NCBI RefSeq assembly: GCF_001641125.1
Contig: NZ_LWLP01000001.1
Coordinates: 768,147 to 832,146 of the forward strand
Reading direction: 5' to 3'
From: Arthrobacter sp. OY3WO11
GTDB taxonomy: Bacteria; Actinomycetota; Actinomycetes; Actinomycetales; Micrococcaceae
Length of the DNA stretch: 64,000 bases
Shown: piece after piece, positions 1-9,345 of the stretch
Position numbering within the stretch: the first letter of the stretch is position 1
How the letters are laid out: every line of letters begins with the position of its first letter
Program-made: the position numbers and the translations under genes
The notes under the pieces: model-generated
What the model saw: the letters and a program-made list of their open reading frames with translations, nothing else
Databases searched by the model: none
Told to the model about the DNA's origin: nothing

Positions 1-44
1 CGGCGCCGCCCCAGTCCTAGGGGCGTCCAGCCACGGTTGCAGCT

Positions 45-941
45 TCAGGAGGCGCGCGCCAGCTGCCGGATGGGAATCCAGCGGGACGCCAGGCGGCGGT
101 AGGCCGCAGCAGCGCCGGTCATGTCGCCCTCCGCGAGGCATTCAATGCCCAGCCGGATGTCCATGGGGGATTCGTCCGGGTAGACCTTGTCCGCAACAGC
201 ACCGTAATCAAGCTCCACCATCGAGTCCACATGGAACATCTCAAGCCACTCGGTGAGCTGGGCAAGATCGTCCAGCATGTCCAGGTCCGGCGCCGCCAGG
301 GCCAGGTTGGCCACCGCGTAGCGGGCGCGCTCCAAGGCCTCGGTGATGGGCGCCCACACCCGCACTGTGACGATCCGCCCCCCGCCTTCCACAACGTCCT
401 TGCGGTCCGATTCCATGAACAGCGAGAACCAGCTGAACGGGATTCCCCACGTGGAGGCCCGGGTGTGAACGCGGGTTGAGCCGTCGCGGGCCTTCACCTG
501 GTCAATCCGTTCCTGGTGCTTGTCCCGCTGCTCCTCGGGGATCAGCAGTTCCGCCAGGGGGCCGTGGATGCCCTCCATCAGGGCGTTGGCTGCCAGGCCG
601 GCGCGAAGTACCAGCTGGCTGGGACAGTACAGCAGCACAGCCTCAGCGCCGGCGCCGTCGGCGGATGGTTCGTTGTCACTCCCGCCGGCAGGTGCCGGGG
701 CGGTAGTGACGCGCACCAGGTCTGTGCGTCCGGTGGGGAAGGGGTCGCCGCCTGAGCGGGTGATGCGTCCCAGCGAGGCCAGCAGCTCGGCGTTTTCGAC
801 GGCGGCGCGGGAGGCAGCGCGCGCCCCTGCCTCCTGGATCGCCTGGCGCTGCTCTTCGGGGAAGGCGTCCAGCGGTTCGTAGACGCGCAGGGTTGACGAG
901 AACGGCAGGCCGGCCTGGCCCCGGTAGAGGTTTCCGGTCAT
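45..941 (-). CDS. conserved protein of unknown function
   Basis: A 298-residue cytoplasmic protein with no signal peptide or membrane segment that I can see. I do not recognise a catalytic family. The start is the ATG at 941, because AAGGAGG lies just upstream; a longer reading frame continues upstream but would overlap exonuclease III. The N-terminal half is Ala/Glu-rich and helical (residues about 25-60). The C-terminal third is acidic, with short helical stretches ending in a Tyr-Arg-Arg-Leu-Ala segment. It lies 34 bp downstream of xthA on the same strand and could be co-transcribed with it. Positions 1-44 hold no recognisable feature. Confidence 0.75.
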   Translation of the reverse strand: MTGNLYRGQAGLPFSSTLRVYEPLDAFPEEQRQAIQEAGARAASRAAVENAELLASLGRITRSGGDPFPTGRTDLVRVTTAPAPAGGSDNEPSADGAGAEAVLLYCPSQLVLRAGLAANALMEGIHGPLAELLIPEEQRDKHQERIDQVKARDGSTRVHTRASTWGIPFSWFSLFMESDRKDVVEGGGRIVTVRVWAPITEALERARYAVANLALAAPDLDMLDDLAQLTEWLEMFHVDSMVELDYGAVADKVYPDESPMDIRLGIECLAEGDMTGAAAAYRRLASRWIPIRQLARAS

Positions 942-975
942 CACGGCCTCCTTGTGTGGGTCCAGGACACAGTCA

Positions 976-1782
976 TCAGTCCGCCAGTTCCACCAGCACG
1001 GGGGCGTGGTCCGAGGCGCCCTTGCCCTTGCGCTCCTCGCGGTCAATGGAAGCGCCGGTGACGCGCGCTGCCAATGCCGGGGAGGCCAGCACGAAGTCGA
1101 TCCGCATGCCTTCCTTCTTGGGGAAGCGCAGCTGGGTGTAATCCCAGTATGTGTAGACGCCCGGTCCCGGCGTGAAGGGGCGCACCACATCGGTAAAACC
1201 GGCCGACTCGAAGGCATGGAACGCGGCGCGTTCCGGCGGGCTGACGTGGGTGTAGCGGTTGTTGACGAAGAGGTCGATGTCCCACACGTCCTCGTCGAAG
1301 GGGGCGATGTTCCAGTCGCCCATCAGGGCCACCTGGGCACCCGGGTCCTGTGTGACGAGCTCCTGGGCGTGGGTCTTCAGGCTCTCCAGCCACTTGAGCT
1401 TGTAGGGCATGTGTTCGTCGTCCAGGGAACGGCCGTTGGGGACGTAGAGGCTCCAGATGCGGACTCCGCCGCAGGTTGCAGCCATGGCGCGGGCCTCCTG
1501 GACCGGGTCCTTGCCTGCTTTGCCGAAGGAGGGCTGGTCCAGGAAGGTCCGCTCAACGTCCTCCAGCCCCACGCGGGAGGCGATGGCAACCCCGTTCCAT
1601 TGGTTCACACCGAAGTGGGCCACCTCGTAGCCCATCCGCTCAAAGAGTTCCCACGGGAAGTTATCGTCCTTGCATTTGGTCTCCTGGATGGCCAGGACGT
1701 CGCAGTCGCTGCGCTGAAGCCAGGCTTCAACGCGGTCGGCGCGGGCACGGAGCGAGTTCACATTCCAGGTAGCTATCTTCAC
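976..1782 (-). CDS. xthA: exodeoxyribonuclease III (AP endonuclease)
   Basis: Mg-dependent AP endonuclease / 3'-5' exonuclease of base excision repair. The 268-residue product starts KIATWNVNSLRAR after the initiator, the N-terminal metal-site signature of the ExoIII/APE1 fold. It continues with AIQETKC (metal-binding Glu), the GDWNIAP motif in the middle, and a terminal SDHAPV with the catalytic Asp-His pair. The length matches the family (about 260-270). The GTG at 1782 is chosen because the conserved beta strand begins there. A TAGGTT box sits 7 nt before it, and an AGGA that could serve as a weak ribosome site overlaps that gap, so translation may be leaderless. Confidence 0.95.
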   Translation of the reverse strand: MKIATWNVNSLRARADRVEAWLQRSDCDVLAIQETKCKDDNFPWELFERMGYEVAHFGVNQWNGVAIASRVGLEDVERTFLDQPSFGKAGKDPVQEARAMAATCGGVRIWSLYVPNGRSLDDEHMPYKLKWLESLKTHAQELVTQDPGAQVALMGDWNIAPFDEDVWDIDLFVNNRYTHVSPPERAAFHAFESAGFTDVVRPFTPGPGVYTYWDYTQLRFPKKEGMRIDFVLASPALAARVTGASIDREERKGKGASDHAPVLVELAD

Positions 1783-2039
1783 AGTTCCTAACCTACCTTG
1801 AGCGCCGGAAATGCGGACCCGGAAGTGCCGCCGAAACGGGGTGCAACGGCGCGGACACGCCCACCCATGCGGCCCCATTCGGCAGGACCAGGCACCAATG
1901 TGCCCCAGCACGGCAGTGCCCGGCGGGCGCCGGGGCCAAGGGAGCAGGAACGGGATCCGGCGTGGTGGAAGTTAGTAGGAAGTCCGAGTATATTCGCAAC
2001 CAGAAATGACCTGGATCACATGCGAAGGAGCGTGCAGTC

Positions 2040-3539
2040 ATGGTCCGCGAGCTGTCCCATTACATCGGCGGCCACCACGCAGCAGGCCTGTCGGGCCGCT
2101 TTGGCGATGTCTTTGACCCCTGCAGCGGCCAGGTCCAGGCCCGCGTGCCGCTTGCCGGCCGGGATGAGGTGCAGAACGCAGTTGCCGTAGCGGAGAAGGC
2201 GCAGGTGGAGTGGGCGGCCATGAACCCCCAGCGCCGGGGGAGGATTATGCTGCGCTTCGTGGACCTGGTCAACCGGGACCTGGACGCGCTCGCCCGGCTG
2301 CTTTCCTCCGAGCACGGGAAGACCCTCGCTGACTCGAAAGGCGACATCCAGCGCGGCCTGGAGGTGGTGGAGTTCGCCGCCGGGGCGCCCCACCTGCTCA
2401 AGGGTGAGTTCTCCAGCGACGCCGGTCCGGGGATAGACATCCACTCGCTGCGCCAGCCCCTGGGCGTGGTGGCCGGCATCACGCCGTTCAACTTTCCGGC
2501 CATGATCCCGTTGTGGAAATCCGGACCTGCCCTGGCCGCCGGCAACGCGTTCATCCTGAAACCCTCCGAACGGGACCCCTCGGTGCCGCTCCGGCTGGCA
2601 GAGCTCTACACGGAAGCCGGCGTCCCGGACGGGGTGTTCAACGTGGTCAATGGGGGCAAGGAAGCCGTGGACGCGCTGCTGGAGGATCCGCGGGTCAAGG
2701 CGGTGGGCTTTGTGGGTTCCACCCCGATCGCCCAGTACATCTATGCCACCGCCGCGGCCCACGGAAAGCGGGCCCAGTGCTTCGGCGGGGCCAAGAACCA
2801 TATGGTGATCATGCCCGACGCCGACCTGGACCAGGCAGCGGACGCCCTCATCGGTGCCGGGTACGGCTCCGCCGGGGAGCGCTGCATGGCCATTTCCGTG
2901 GCTGTACCGGTAGGGGAGGAAACAGCGGACCGGCTGGTGGCCAAGCTCCAGGACCGCGTCGCTGCCCTCAAGGTGGGCCACAGCCTTGAGCAGGAGTCAG
3001 ACTTTGGCCCGGTGGTGTCGGCCGACGCCAGGGAACGCATCGAGGGCTACATCCAGGCGGGTGTGGACGCCGGCGCCACGCTGCTCGCGGACGGCCGGGG
3101 GCTCAGTGTGCCGGGCCACGAGGACGGATTCTGGGTAGGGCCCACCCTTTTCGACCACGTCACCACGGACATGGCGATCTATCGCAACGAGATCTTCGGC
3201 CCTGTCCTGTGCGTGGTCCGGGCGGCAGACTACGACGAAGCGCTCGAGCTCTGCACCAGGAACGAGTTCGGCAACGGCGTAGCTATCTTCACCCGGGACG
3301 GTGATGCCGCCCGAGACTTCGCCACCCGGGTGGACGTGGGCATGGTGGGCATCAACGTCCCCATCCCCGTGCCGATCGCCTACTACACGTTCGGCGGTTG
3401 GAAGGCCTCGGGCTTTGGCGATTTGAACCAGCACGGCGCGGACGCCTTCCGCTTCTATACCAAGACCAAAACGGTGACCACGCGGTGGCCCTCGGGAATA
3501 CGGCACGGAGCCAGCTTCGTGATGCCGGAAGGAAGTTGA
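2040..3539 (+). CDS. mmsA: CoA-acylating methylmalonate-semialdehyde dehydrogenase
   Basis: Oxidises methylmalonate semialdehyde to propionyl-CoA with NAD+ and CoA, the last step of distal valine breakdown. The product has 499 residues, the usual family length. It has the aldehyde-dehydrogenase fold: the TPFNFPAMIP cofactor-site segment at about 145-155, GFVGSTPIAQYIY at about 225, and the catalytic Cys282 in GERCMAIS. The ATG at 2040 is preceded by AAGGAG at a good distance. It is the first gene of a tight operon: the next start codon overlaps its stop (TGATG). Upstream (1783-2039) I see no regulator gene and no clear operator, only a TATATT at 1989-1994. Confidence 0.95.
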   Translation: MVRELSHYIGGHHAAGLSGRFGDVFDPCSGQVQARVPLAGRDEVQNAVAVAEKAQVEWAAMNPQRRGRIMLRFVDLVNRDLDALARLLSSEHGKTLADSKGDIQRGLEVVEFAAGAPHLLKGEFSSDAGPGIDIHSLRQPLGVVAGITPFNFPAMIPLWKSGPALAAGNAFILKPSERDPSVPLRLAELYTEAGVPDGVFNVVNGGKEAVDALLEDPRVKAVGFVGSTPIAQYIYATAAAHGKRAQCFGGAKNHMVIMPDADLDQAADALIGAGYGSAGERCMAISVAVPVGEETADRLVAKLQDRVAALKVGHSLEQESDFGPVVSADARERIEGYIQAGVDAGATLLADGRGLSVPGHEDGFWVGPTLFDHVTTDMAIYRNEIFGPVLCVVRAADYDEALELCTRNEFGNGVAIFTRDGDAARDFATRVDVGMVGINVPIPVPIAYYTFGGWKASGFGDLNQHGADAFRFYTKTKTVTTRWPSGIRHGASFVMPEGS

Positions 3540-4654
3540 TGACGGACAGCGCACCACAGGGCACAGCTGAAGCAGGGGTTTCAGTGGACAGCAGGGAGGT
3601 GCTGTTCGAGCGCCGCGGCCGGCTGGGCGTCATTACCCTCAACAGGCCCAAGGCGGTCAACGCGCTCACTGCCGGGATGGTTGGGCAGCTTCTGGAGCAG
3701 CTCACCGCATGGGCGGACGACGACGGCGTTGCCACGGTCATGGTGGAGGGCGCCGGAGACCGGGGCCTCTGCGCCGGCGGCGACATTGTGGCCATCTACC
3801 GCGACATGCTGGAGGGCGGCGAAGCGACCGCGCATTTCTGGTCAACCGAGTACCGGGTCAACTCCCTGATCGCCCGCTATCCCAAGCCGTACGTGGCACT
3901 GATGGACGGGCTGGTGCTGGGCGGCGGCGTCGGAATTTCCGCCCACGGGTCCGTCCGGGTGGTTACCGAACGCACCCGCACAGGGATGCCGGAAACCACC
4001 ATCGGCTTTGCTCCCGACGTGGGAGGGACGTTCCTGCTGTCACGCGCCCCTGGCGAAACGGGCACCCACGCAGCCCTGACCGGGGCCCACCTAAGCGGAG
4101 CGGACGCCATGTTCCTCGGCCTGGCCAGCCACTTCGTCCCGTCGGAAAGGCTGCCCGCCCTGGTGGCGGCGCTGGAACACGAAACAGCGGAAGCCGCCGT
4201 CGGCCGTTACAGCGCGGCAGCTCCGCCCTCGGCGCTGCAGGGACAGCAGGGCTGGATTGACGCCTGCTACTCCGCGGAAGATGCCGGGGAAATCATCCGC
4301 CGCCTGCGGGGCCGCGAGGGAGAGGGCAGCGCCGCGGCCTCGCAGGCGGCAGACGCCATCGAGGCGAAATCGCCAACGTCGGTGAAGGTCACGCTGGCCG
4401 CCCTTCGCCGCGTGAAAGGCCGCATCCTGGATGAGGCCCTGGCGCAGGAGTACCGGGTGGGCCTGCGGTTCCTGGAAGGGCCGGATTTCCGGGAGGGCAT
4501 CCGGGCGCAGGTGGTGGACAAGGACCGGAACCCCCGCTGGAACCCGGCCACCTTGGCGGACGTGACGCCGGAGCAGGTGGAGAACTTTTTTGCGCCCCTG
4601 GGGAGCCGGGAACTGGACCTTCAGGGCGTGGAACCGCAGCAAAAAGGAGCCTGA
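3539..4654 (+). CDS. 3-hydroxyisobutyryl-CoA hydrolase (crotonase superfamily)
   Basis: Hydrolyses 3-hydroxyisobutyryl-CoA to free 3-hydroxyisobutyrate in valine catabolism (EC 3.1.2.4). The product has 371 residues, longer than ordinary enoyl-CoA hydratases and typical for HIBCH. It has GLCAGGDIVAIY at residues 76-87 (oxyanion loop), GGGVGISAHG at 128-137, and the pair Glu152 (in MPETT) and Asp160 (in FAPDVGG) that marks hydrolases of this branch. The ATG overlaps the mmsA stop by one base, so translational coupling is likely. An extended reading frame upstream (from 3398) would overlap mmsA deeply and is rejected. Confidence 0.92.
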   Translation: MTDSAPQGTAEAGVSVDSREVLFERRGRLGVITLNRPKAVNALTAGMVGQLLEQLTAWADDDGVATVMVEGAGDRGLCAGGDIVAIYRDMLEGGEATAHFWSTEYRVNSLIARYPKPYVALMDGLVLGGGVGISAHGSVRVVTERTRTGMPETTIGFAPDVGGTFLLSRAPGETGTHAALTGAHLSGADAMFLGLASHFVPSERLPALVAALEHETAEAAVGRYSAAAPPSALQGQQGWIDACYSAEDAGEIIRRLRGREGEGSAAASQAADAIEAKSPTSVKVTLAALRRVKGRILDEALAQEYRVGLRFLEGPDFREGIRAQVVDKDRNPRWNPATLADVTPEQVENFFAPLGSRELDLQGVEPQQKGA

Positions 4655-4656
4655 CC

Positions 4657-5646
4657 ATGACCGAAAAGTATTCTGTCGCCTTCCTGGGCCTCGGCCACAT
4701 GGGCGGTCCGATGGCCGTAAACCTGGTCAAGGCCGGCCATGCAGTGGCCGGCTTCGATGTGGTCCCGGCAGCCCTTGAAGCCGCCAAAGCCAGCGGTGTC
4801 CCGGTTGCGCCGGGTGCCGTGGAGGCTGTCGCCGGGGCTGACGTGGTCCTCACCATGTTCCCCAGCGGCCGGCATGTCCTGGATGCCTATCGTGGCCGGG
4901 AAGGGCAGCCCGGACTGCTCGCGGCGGCGAAACCCGGGACCATGTTCCTAGACTGCTCCACCATCAATGTGGACGAGGCCAGGGAAGCGGCATCCCTCGC
5001 CGTTGACGCCGGCCACCGCTCCGTGGATGCCCCGGTCTCCGGCGGGGTGGTGGGGGCCGAAGCAGGCACCCTGACCTTCATGGTGGGCGGGGATGCCGCG
5101 GACTTTGAGGCGGTGCGGCCGCTGCTGGACGTGATGGGCAAACGCGTTGTCCACTGCGGCGCCCACGGTGCAGGCCAGGCTGCGAAGATCTGCAACAACC
5201 TGATCCTGGGCGTCTCCATGATCGCCGTCAGCGAGGCGTTTGTCCTGGGGGAGAAGCTGGGCCTGAGCCACCAGGCGCTGTTCGATGTGGCCTCCGCGGC
5301 ATCTGGACAATGCTGGGCCCTCACCACCAACTGCCCGGTGCCCGGTCCCGTCCCCACCAGCCCGGCCAACCGTGACTACCAGCCAGGTTTTGCCGGGGCC
5401 CTGATGGCCAAGGACCTCTCATTGGCCGTCAACGCCCTCAACAGCACCGGGGTGGCTGCCCGGATGGGCCCGCTCGCCGCGGAAATCTACGGTACGTTTG
5501 CGGCAGGTGAGGGCGCGGGAAGGGACTTTTCCGGCATCATCACCGACATCCGTGATATGTCCGGCCACCGGGCGGGCGGCGGACCAGAGAATGCAGAAGG
5601 CAGTGCGCCACAGAGCGCAGCGCAGGACGACGGGAGCCCGGAGTGA
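4657..5646 (+). CDS. mmsB: 3-hydroxyisobutyrate dehydrogenase
   Basis: Oxidises 3-hydroxyisobutyrate to methylmalonate semialdehyde with NAD+, feeding mmsA. The 329-residue product has the Rossmann motif [10 protein letters not shown] at residues 11-20, DCSTIN at 99-104, the substrate loop [15 protein letters not shown] at 125-139, and the catalytic Lys177 in [12 protein letters not shown]. Family members are usually about 295 residues. Here a Gly/Ser/Gln-rich tail of about 30 residues follows the conserved domain. The gene starts two bases after the preceding stop and overlaps the next start (GTGA), so the four genes form one operon. Confidence 0.95.
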   Translation: MTEKYSVAFLGLGHMGGPMAVNLVKAGHAVAGFDVVPAALEAAKASGVPVAPGAVEAVAGADVVLTMFPSGRHVLDAYRGREGQPGLLAAAKPGTMFLDCSTINVDEAREAASLAVDAGHRSVDAPVSGGVVGAEAGTLTFMVGGDAADFEAVRPLLDVMGKRVVHCGAHGAGQAAKICNNLILGVSMIAVSEAFVLGEKLGLSHQALFDVASAASGQCWALTTNCPVPGPVPTSPANRDYQPGFAGALMAKDLSLAVNALNSTGVAARMGPLAAEIYGTFAAGEGAGRDFSGIITDIRDMSGHRAGGGPENAEGSAPQSAAQDDGSPE

Positions 5647-6419
5647 CGGAATACGCGAACATCCTTGTGGAGCAGCGGGGCAGGGTGGGCCTGGTGACAC
5701 TGAACCGCCCGCAGGCACTGAACGCCCTGAACAAAGCCACCATGGAGGAACTGGTGGCCGCGGTCAAGGCCATGGATGCCGATCCCGGGGTGGGGGCGGT
5801 TGTCATTACCGGCTCCGGCAAGGCCTTCGCAGCCGGCGCCGACATCAAGGAGATGGCCGCGCAGGGCTACATGGACATGTACGCCGCCGACTGGTTCCGC
5901 GGCTGGGAAGACTTCACCCGGCTGCGCCTACCCACCATTGCGGCCGTCTCGGGATTCGCCCTGGGCGGGGGCTGTGAACTGGCCATGATGTGCGATCTGA
6001 TCATCGCCGGAGACAACGCGAAGTTCGGGCAGCCGGAGATCAACCTTGGCGTCCTGCCCGGCATGGGCGGCTCACAGCGGCTCACCCGCGCCGTGGGCAA
6101 AGCCAAGGCCATGGACCTGATCCTTACAGGGCGGTTCATCGGGGCGGAGGAGGCCGACCGCTGCGGCCTGGTGTCCAGGGTGGTCCCCGCCGAGGATGTG
6201 GTGGACGAGGCCCTGAAGGCCGCAGAGGTGATTGCCTCCAAGTCCAGGCCCGTGGCCATGGTTGCCAAAGAGGCCGTGAACGCCGCCTTCGAGACAGGGC
6301 TGGCCCAGGGGGTCCTGTTCGAGCGCCGGCTGTTCCACTCCCTCTTCGCCACCGAGGACCAGAAGGAAGGCATGGCGGCGTTCACGGAGAAGCGCCAGCC
6401 GGAATTCAGGCACCGGTAA
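5643..6419 (+). CDS. enoyl-CoA hydratase
   Basis: Crotonase-family hydratase of 258 residues, the usual length. It has [11 protein letters not shown] at 61-71 and [12 protein letters not shown] at 104-115, which together form the oxyanion hole. The two catalytic glutamates are Glu112 and Glu132 ([13 protein letters not shown]). From its place in the valine operon it probably hydrates methacrylyl-CoA to 3-hydroxyisobutyryl-CoA, but the fold alone does not fix the substrate. The GTG start overlaps the mmsB stop by four bases. Its 3' end overlaps the convergent flavoprotein gene by 14 bp. Confidence 0.9.
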   Translation: MTEYANILVEQRGRVGLVTLNRPQALNALNKATMEELVAAVKAMDADPGVGAVVITGSGKAFAAGADIKEMAAQGYMDMYAADWFRGWEDFTRLRLPTIAAVSGFALGGGCELAMMCDLIIAGDNAKFGQPEINLGVLPGMGGSQRLTRAVGKAKAMDLILTGRFIGAEEADRCGLVSRVVPAEDVVDEALKAAEVIASKSRPVAMVAKEAVNAAFETGLAQGVLFERRLFHSLFATEDQKEGMAAFTEKRQPEFRHR

Positions 6420-7383
6420 CGGCCAGCGACCTCCGGTAGGCGTCGACGTCCGCTGCCAGCTCCTCCGCCATGAGGTGGTTGTTGATGACGACGGCGATCC
6501 AGGCGGCAGTGGCCGCAGAGGCCAGCACCTGCGCCTTCAGGTCCGTGACGTTGCCGGCGGCCCAGACGCCGGGGACTTTCGTGCCGCCGTCGGCATCCGT
6601 TTCAAGGTAGGTTCCCGCTCCTGACGGATGTTCGGACGGAGCCAGGCCAAGGCCGGCAAAGGCGTCCAGCCGGGCATGGACCCGGGGCCCCACCACCAGC
6701 GCATCCACGGCAATCTCCGGACCGCCGGCCAGGGCGACGCCCCGCAGCCGGTCCTGTTCAACCCGGACGGCCTCCACAACCCCGGCCACCACCCGGATCC
6801 CGCGCGCCGCCAGCTGTTCGGTTTCCGCGCCGGACGGGGCAACCCTGTTGTTCAGGAAGAGCGTGATGTTGCTGCTCCACTGGCGGAAGAGCAGGGCCTG
6901 GTGCACTGACCACGGGCCGTTCCCCAGGATGCCGATGGCCTGGTCCCGCACCTCCCAGCCGTGGCAGAACGGGCAGTGCAGCACGTCCCTGCCCCAGCGC
7001 TCACGGAGCCCATCGACGGCGGGCAGCTCGTCCGTGAGCCCGGTGGCAACCAGCAGGCGCCGGCCGCGCAGCTGCGTGCCGTCGTCGAGCGTTACTTCGA
7101 AGCCCTCCGCCAGGCCGCCGCCGGCAGCCACGGCCCTGCCGTGGATCACGTCGGCGCCGTAGCTCTCAGCCTCCGTCCGGGCGACCGCAAGGAGTCCGCC
7201 GGGGCTGATCCCGTCCCGTGACAGGAAACCGTGGACCCCTGCGGCAGGGGCGTTCCGCGGTTCCCCGCTGTCCACCACGGCCACGGAACGGCGGCTGCGG
7301 CCCAGCATCTGGGCGGCGCTCAACCCGGCGGCGCCGCCGCCAACTATCAGGACGTCATGGAGTGTTTCTATGTTTTCAGTCAT
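6406..7383 (-). CDS. thioredoxin-reductase-like FAD/NAD(P)H oxidoreductase
   Basis: Two-dinucleotide-domain flavoprotein of 325 residues. The FAD-binding motif [11 protein letters not shown] lies at residues 14-24. A redox-active CPFC motif lies at 137-140, followed by HGWE. The NAD(P)H motif [10 protein letters not shown] follows at about 151, and a C-terminal [10 protein letters not shown] near 280 closes the FAD site. Cys-x-x-Cys enzymes of this branch differ from classical TrxB (CATC), so the partner may not be thioredoxin. It is transcribed divergently from an XRE-cupin regulator across a 67-bp gap full of inverted repeats, so that regulator probably controls it. Confidence 0.85.
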   Translation of the reverse strand: MTENIETLHDVLIVGGGAAGLSAAQMLGRSRRSVAVVDSGEPRNAPAAGVHGFLSRDGISPGGLLAVARTEAESYGADVIHGRAVAAGGGLAEGFEVTLDDGTQLRGRRLLVATGLTDELPAVDGLRERWGRDVLHCPFCHGWEVRDQAIGILGNGPWSVHQALLFRQWSSNITLFLNNRVAPSGAETEQLAARGIRVVAGVVEAVRVEQDRLRGVALAGGPEIAVDALVVGPRVHARLDAFAGLGLAPSEHPSGAGTYLETDADGGTKVPGVWAAGNVTDLKAQVLASAATAAWIAVVINNHLMAEELAADVDAYRRSLAVTGA

Positions 7384-7400
7384 GCCTCCAATGCTGTTGC

Positions 7401-7443
7401 GTTTGCTTCCTAGCTGGCAAACTTATTTGCTGTAATGGCAAAC
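7401..7443. promoter_or_regulatory. cluster of TTTGC/GCAAA operator-like repeats
   Basis: The gap between the flavoprotein and XRE-cupin genes carries GTTTGC (7401-7406), GCAAAC (7417-7422), ATTTGC (7425-7430) and GCAAAC (7438-7443). GCAAA-CTTA-TTTGC at 7417-7430 is a perfect palindrome. The two GGCAAAC copies (7416-7422 and 7437-7443) are 21 bp apart, two helical turns, as expected for a dimeric regulator binding one face. That the adjacent XRE-cupin protein binds here is inference. Confidence 0.55.
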
Positions 7444-7450
7444 TGGCTAC

Positions 7451-8050
7451 ATGGATATCGGAGCCGAAGGCGCCATGGATACGGGAACAGACGCGGTGCT
7501 CGCATCAGTTGGGCCGCGCCTCAGGGCGCTCCGCCTGGCCCGGGACATCACCCTGTCCGCGCTGGCTGACGCCACGGGCATCTCAGTGAGCACCCTGTCC
7601 AGGCTGGAGTCCGGCCGGCGCCGGCCAAACCTTGAGCTGCTGCTGCCCCTGGCGAAGGCCTATCACGTCCCGCTTGATGAGCTGGTGGGTGCACCGGAAA
7701 CGGGAGATCCCCGGGTGCACCTGCGGCCCATCACGGCGCGGGGAATGACCATCATTCCACTCACCCGGAAGCCGGGCGGCATCCAGGCCTACAAACACAT
7801 CTTGCCCGCAGGGCCGCTGCAACAGCCCAACCCGCAGGTGCACGAAGGCTATGAGTGGCTGTATGTCCTGAACGGGAAGCTCCGGATGGTGCTGGGCAGC
7901 CAGGACCTGGTCCTCGGGGCGGGGGAAGCCGCCGAGTTCGATACCCGCGTGCCGCACTGGTTTGGCCGCGCGGATGGAAAGCCCGTTGAATTCCTCAGCC
8001 TTTTTGGGACCCAGGGCGAGCGGATGCACATCCGTTCCACGCCATCCTGA
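7451..8050 (+). CDS. XRE-family transcriptional regulator with C-terminal cupin
   Basis: A 199-residue DNA-binding regulator. The helix-turn-helix (LRALRLARDITLSALADATG followed by ISVSTLSRLESG) covers about residues 25-75. A cupin domain follows at about 115-190 and contains HEGYEWLYVLNG, a ligand-sensing beta barrel. Such proteins usually repress a neighbouring gene and release it on binding a small molecule. The start could be the ATG at 7451 or an in-frame ATG at 7475; neither has a strong ribosome site. It is divergent from the flavoprotein gene, its likely target. Confidence 0.85.
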   Translation: MDIGAEGAMDTGTDAVLASVGPRLRALRLARDITLSALADATGISVSTLSRLESGRRRPNLELLLPLAKAYHVPLDELVGAPETGDPRVHLRPITARGMTIIPLTRKPGGIQAYKHILPAGPLQQPNPQVHEGYEWLYVLNGKLRMVLGSQDLVLGAGEAAEFDTRVPHWFGRADGKPVEFLSLFGTQGERMHIRSTPS

Positions 8051-8124
8051 CCTGCAGGTCCAGCCTTTTCCCAGCTGCATAAGGTAGACAGGGCTGGACA
8101 GCCGGAAGCGGATGGGGGAGCACT

Positions 8125-8778
8125 ATGTTGGGAATGGCGTCAGACGCTGGCGGCTCGACTGATAATTTAACCGGCCTGGTGGGCGTGGCTGCACGGACCA
8201 TCGAGCACATGGGTGAGTGGGGCGTGGGTGCTTTTACCCTCGCCGAAACTGTGGTGCCGCCCATCCCCAGCGAAGTGATCCTGCCCTTGGCCGGCTACCT
8301 TGCCAAGCAGGGGTCCCTGCAGCTGGGCCTCGTCTTTGTCACCAGCACCCTCGGGGCCTACCTGGGTGCGCTGTTCCTCTACTGGCTGGGCGCGAAGCTG
8401 GGCCTTCAACGTTCCATCCGCGGACTGTCCAGGCTCCCCCTGGTGGACCAGGAAGACTTTGAGAAGGCGGCGGGATGGTTCCGCCGCCACGGCAGGTCCT
8501 CCATCTTTTTCGGCCGGCTTCTCCCCGGTGTCCGCAGCCTGATTTCCCTCCCGGCCGGAGCGTCCGGAATGCCCCTGGGCACCTTCAGCGTGTACACCCT
8601 GGCTGGCAGCGGGCTGTGGAACGGGGCCTTGATCGGCCTGGGGTACCTGCTGGGCACCCAATACCAGATGATCGAGCAGTACTCCAGGTTCCTGAACTAC
8701 GCGGTCTACGCTGCGCTGGGCGTGACGGTAGCACTGCTCGTGGCTCGGCGGCTCAAGCGGGAAAAAGTCCGGCGCTGA
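8125..8778 (+). CDS. DedA family (SNARE-associated/VTT) membrane protein
   Basis: A 217-residue integral membrane protein. The family hallmark ETVVPPIPSEVILPLAGYLA appears at about residues 41-60, and FFGRLLPGVRSLISLPAG at about 131-148 with the conserved Arg residues. About four to five hydrophobic segments follow, with a short basic tail (RRLKREKVRR). DedA proteins are lipid transporters or scramblases linked to membrane homeostasis, including undecaprenyl-phosphate recycling in some bacteria; which role applies here cannot be told. GGGGGAG lies 4-5 nt before the ATG. Confidence 0.9.
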   Translation: MLGMASDAGGSTDNLTGLVGVAARTIEHMGEWGVGAFTLAETVVPPIPSEVILPLAGYLAKQGSLQLGLVFVTSTLGAYLGALFLYWLGAKLGLQRSIRGLSRLPLVDQEDFEKAAGWFRRHGRSSIFFGRLLPGVRSLISLPAGASGMPLGTFSVYTLAGSGLWNGALIGLGYLLGTQYQMIEQYSRFLNYAVYAALGVTVALLVARRLKREKVRR

Positions 8779-8780
8779 CG

Positions 8781-8816
8781 GGCCTATCCCGAAAGCCGTG
8801 CTTCACAGCATAGGCC
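8781..8816. terminator. hairpin between convergent genes
   Basis: GGCCTAT (8781-8787) is exactly repeated in inverse as ATAGGCC (8810-8816), with a 22-nt loop, between the stop codons of the DedA and MarR genes. No T-run follows, so the role as a terminator is only suggested by position. Confidence 0.4.
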
Positions 8817-8821
8817 GCGCT

Positions 8822-9328
8822 TCACGCCTCGAAGTCGCCGGCGTTGCGGCGGAAGGCGCCGAGGATCCGGATCAGGTGGTCCACGTCGCCGGGATCGAAC
8901 CCCGGGGCGCTGAACACCTCGGCGTTGAGCGCCGCCGTCGCACGCTTGGCGAGGGTGCGCCCCGCGGTGGTGAGCTCAATCAGCGTGGTCCTGCCGTCGG
9001 TGGGGTGCGGAGAACGGTCCACCAGGCCCGCGCGCTCAAGCCGGTCCACCGCATTGGTGATGGACGTGGGGTGGACCTGGAGCAACGCGCTCGCCTTGTT
9101 CATGGGGAGGGAGCCCTTCCTGGCGAAACTCAGCAGTGCCAGGAGTTCATAGCGGGCAAACGTCAGCCCGAACGGTTTGAGCGTGGACTCGATCCTGGCC
9201 AGCAGGATCTGCTGCGTCCGCATGATGGCGGTGATGGCCGCCATGGGAGCGGCGACGTCCGCCCAGCCGTGTTCCTCCCAGTTCCGCCGGGCTTCGGCAA
9301 TGGGATCGCGGGACAATGGGGTACCCAT
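8822..9328 (-). CDS. MarR family transcriptional regulator
   Basis: A 168-residue winged-helix regulator. The central part has the MarR pattern LTFARYELLALLSFA, MNKASALLQVHPTSITNAVDRLERAGLVDR, then a wing with RSPHPTDGRTTLIELTTAGR. Helical ends form the dimer interface. It is divergent from an acyl-CoA dehydrogenase gene; the 91-bp gap contains inverted repeats. The likely effector is an acyl-CoA or aromatic acid linked to that enzyme, by analogy with other MarR-catabolic pairs, but nothing in the sequence fixes it. Confidence 0.88.
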   Translation of the reverse strand: MGTPLSRDPIAEARRNWEEHGWADVAAPMAAITAIMRTQQILLARIESTLKPFGLTFARYELLALLSFARKGSLPMNKASALLQVHPTSITNAVDRLERAGLVDRSPHPTDGRTTLIELTTAGRTLAKRATAALNAEVFSAPGFDPGDVDHLIRILGAFRRNAGDFEA

Positions 9329-9345
9329 CGAACACCTTTCGTCCG

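Noticed and set aside
952..1791. Long open frame on the plus strand opposite xthA
   Set aside because: It is fully antisense to a gene with clear ExoIII motifs, and high GC makes such shadow frames common.
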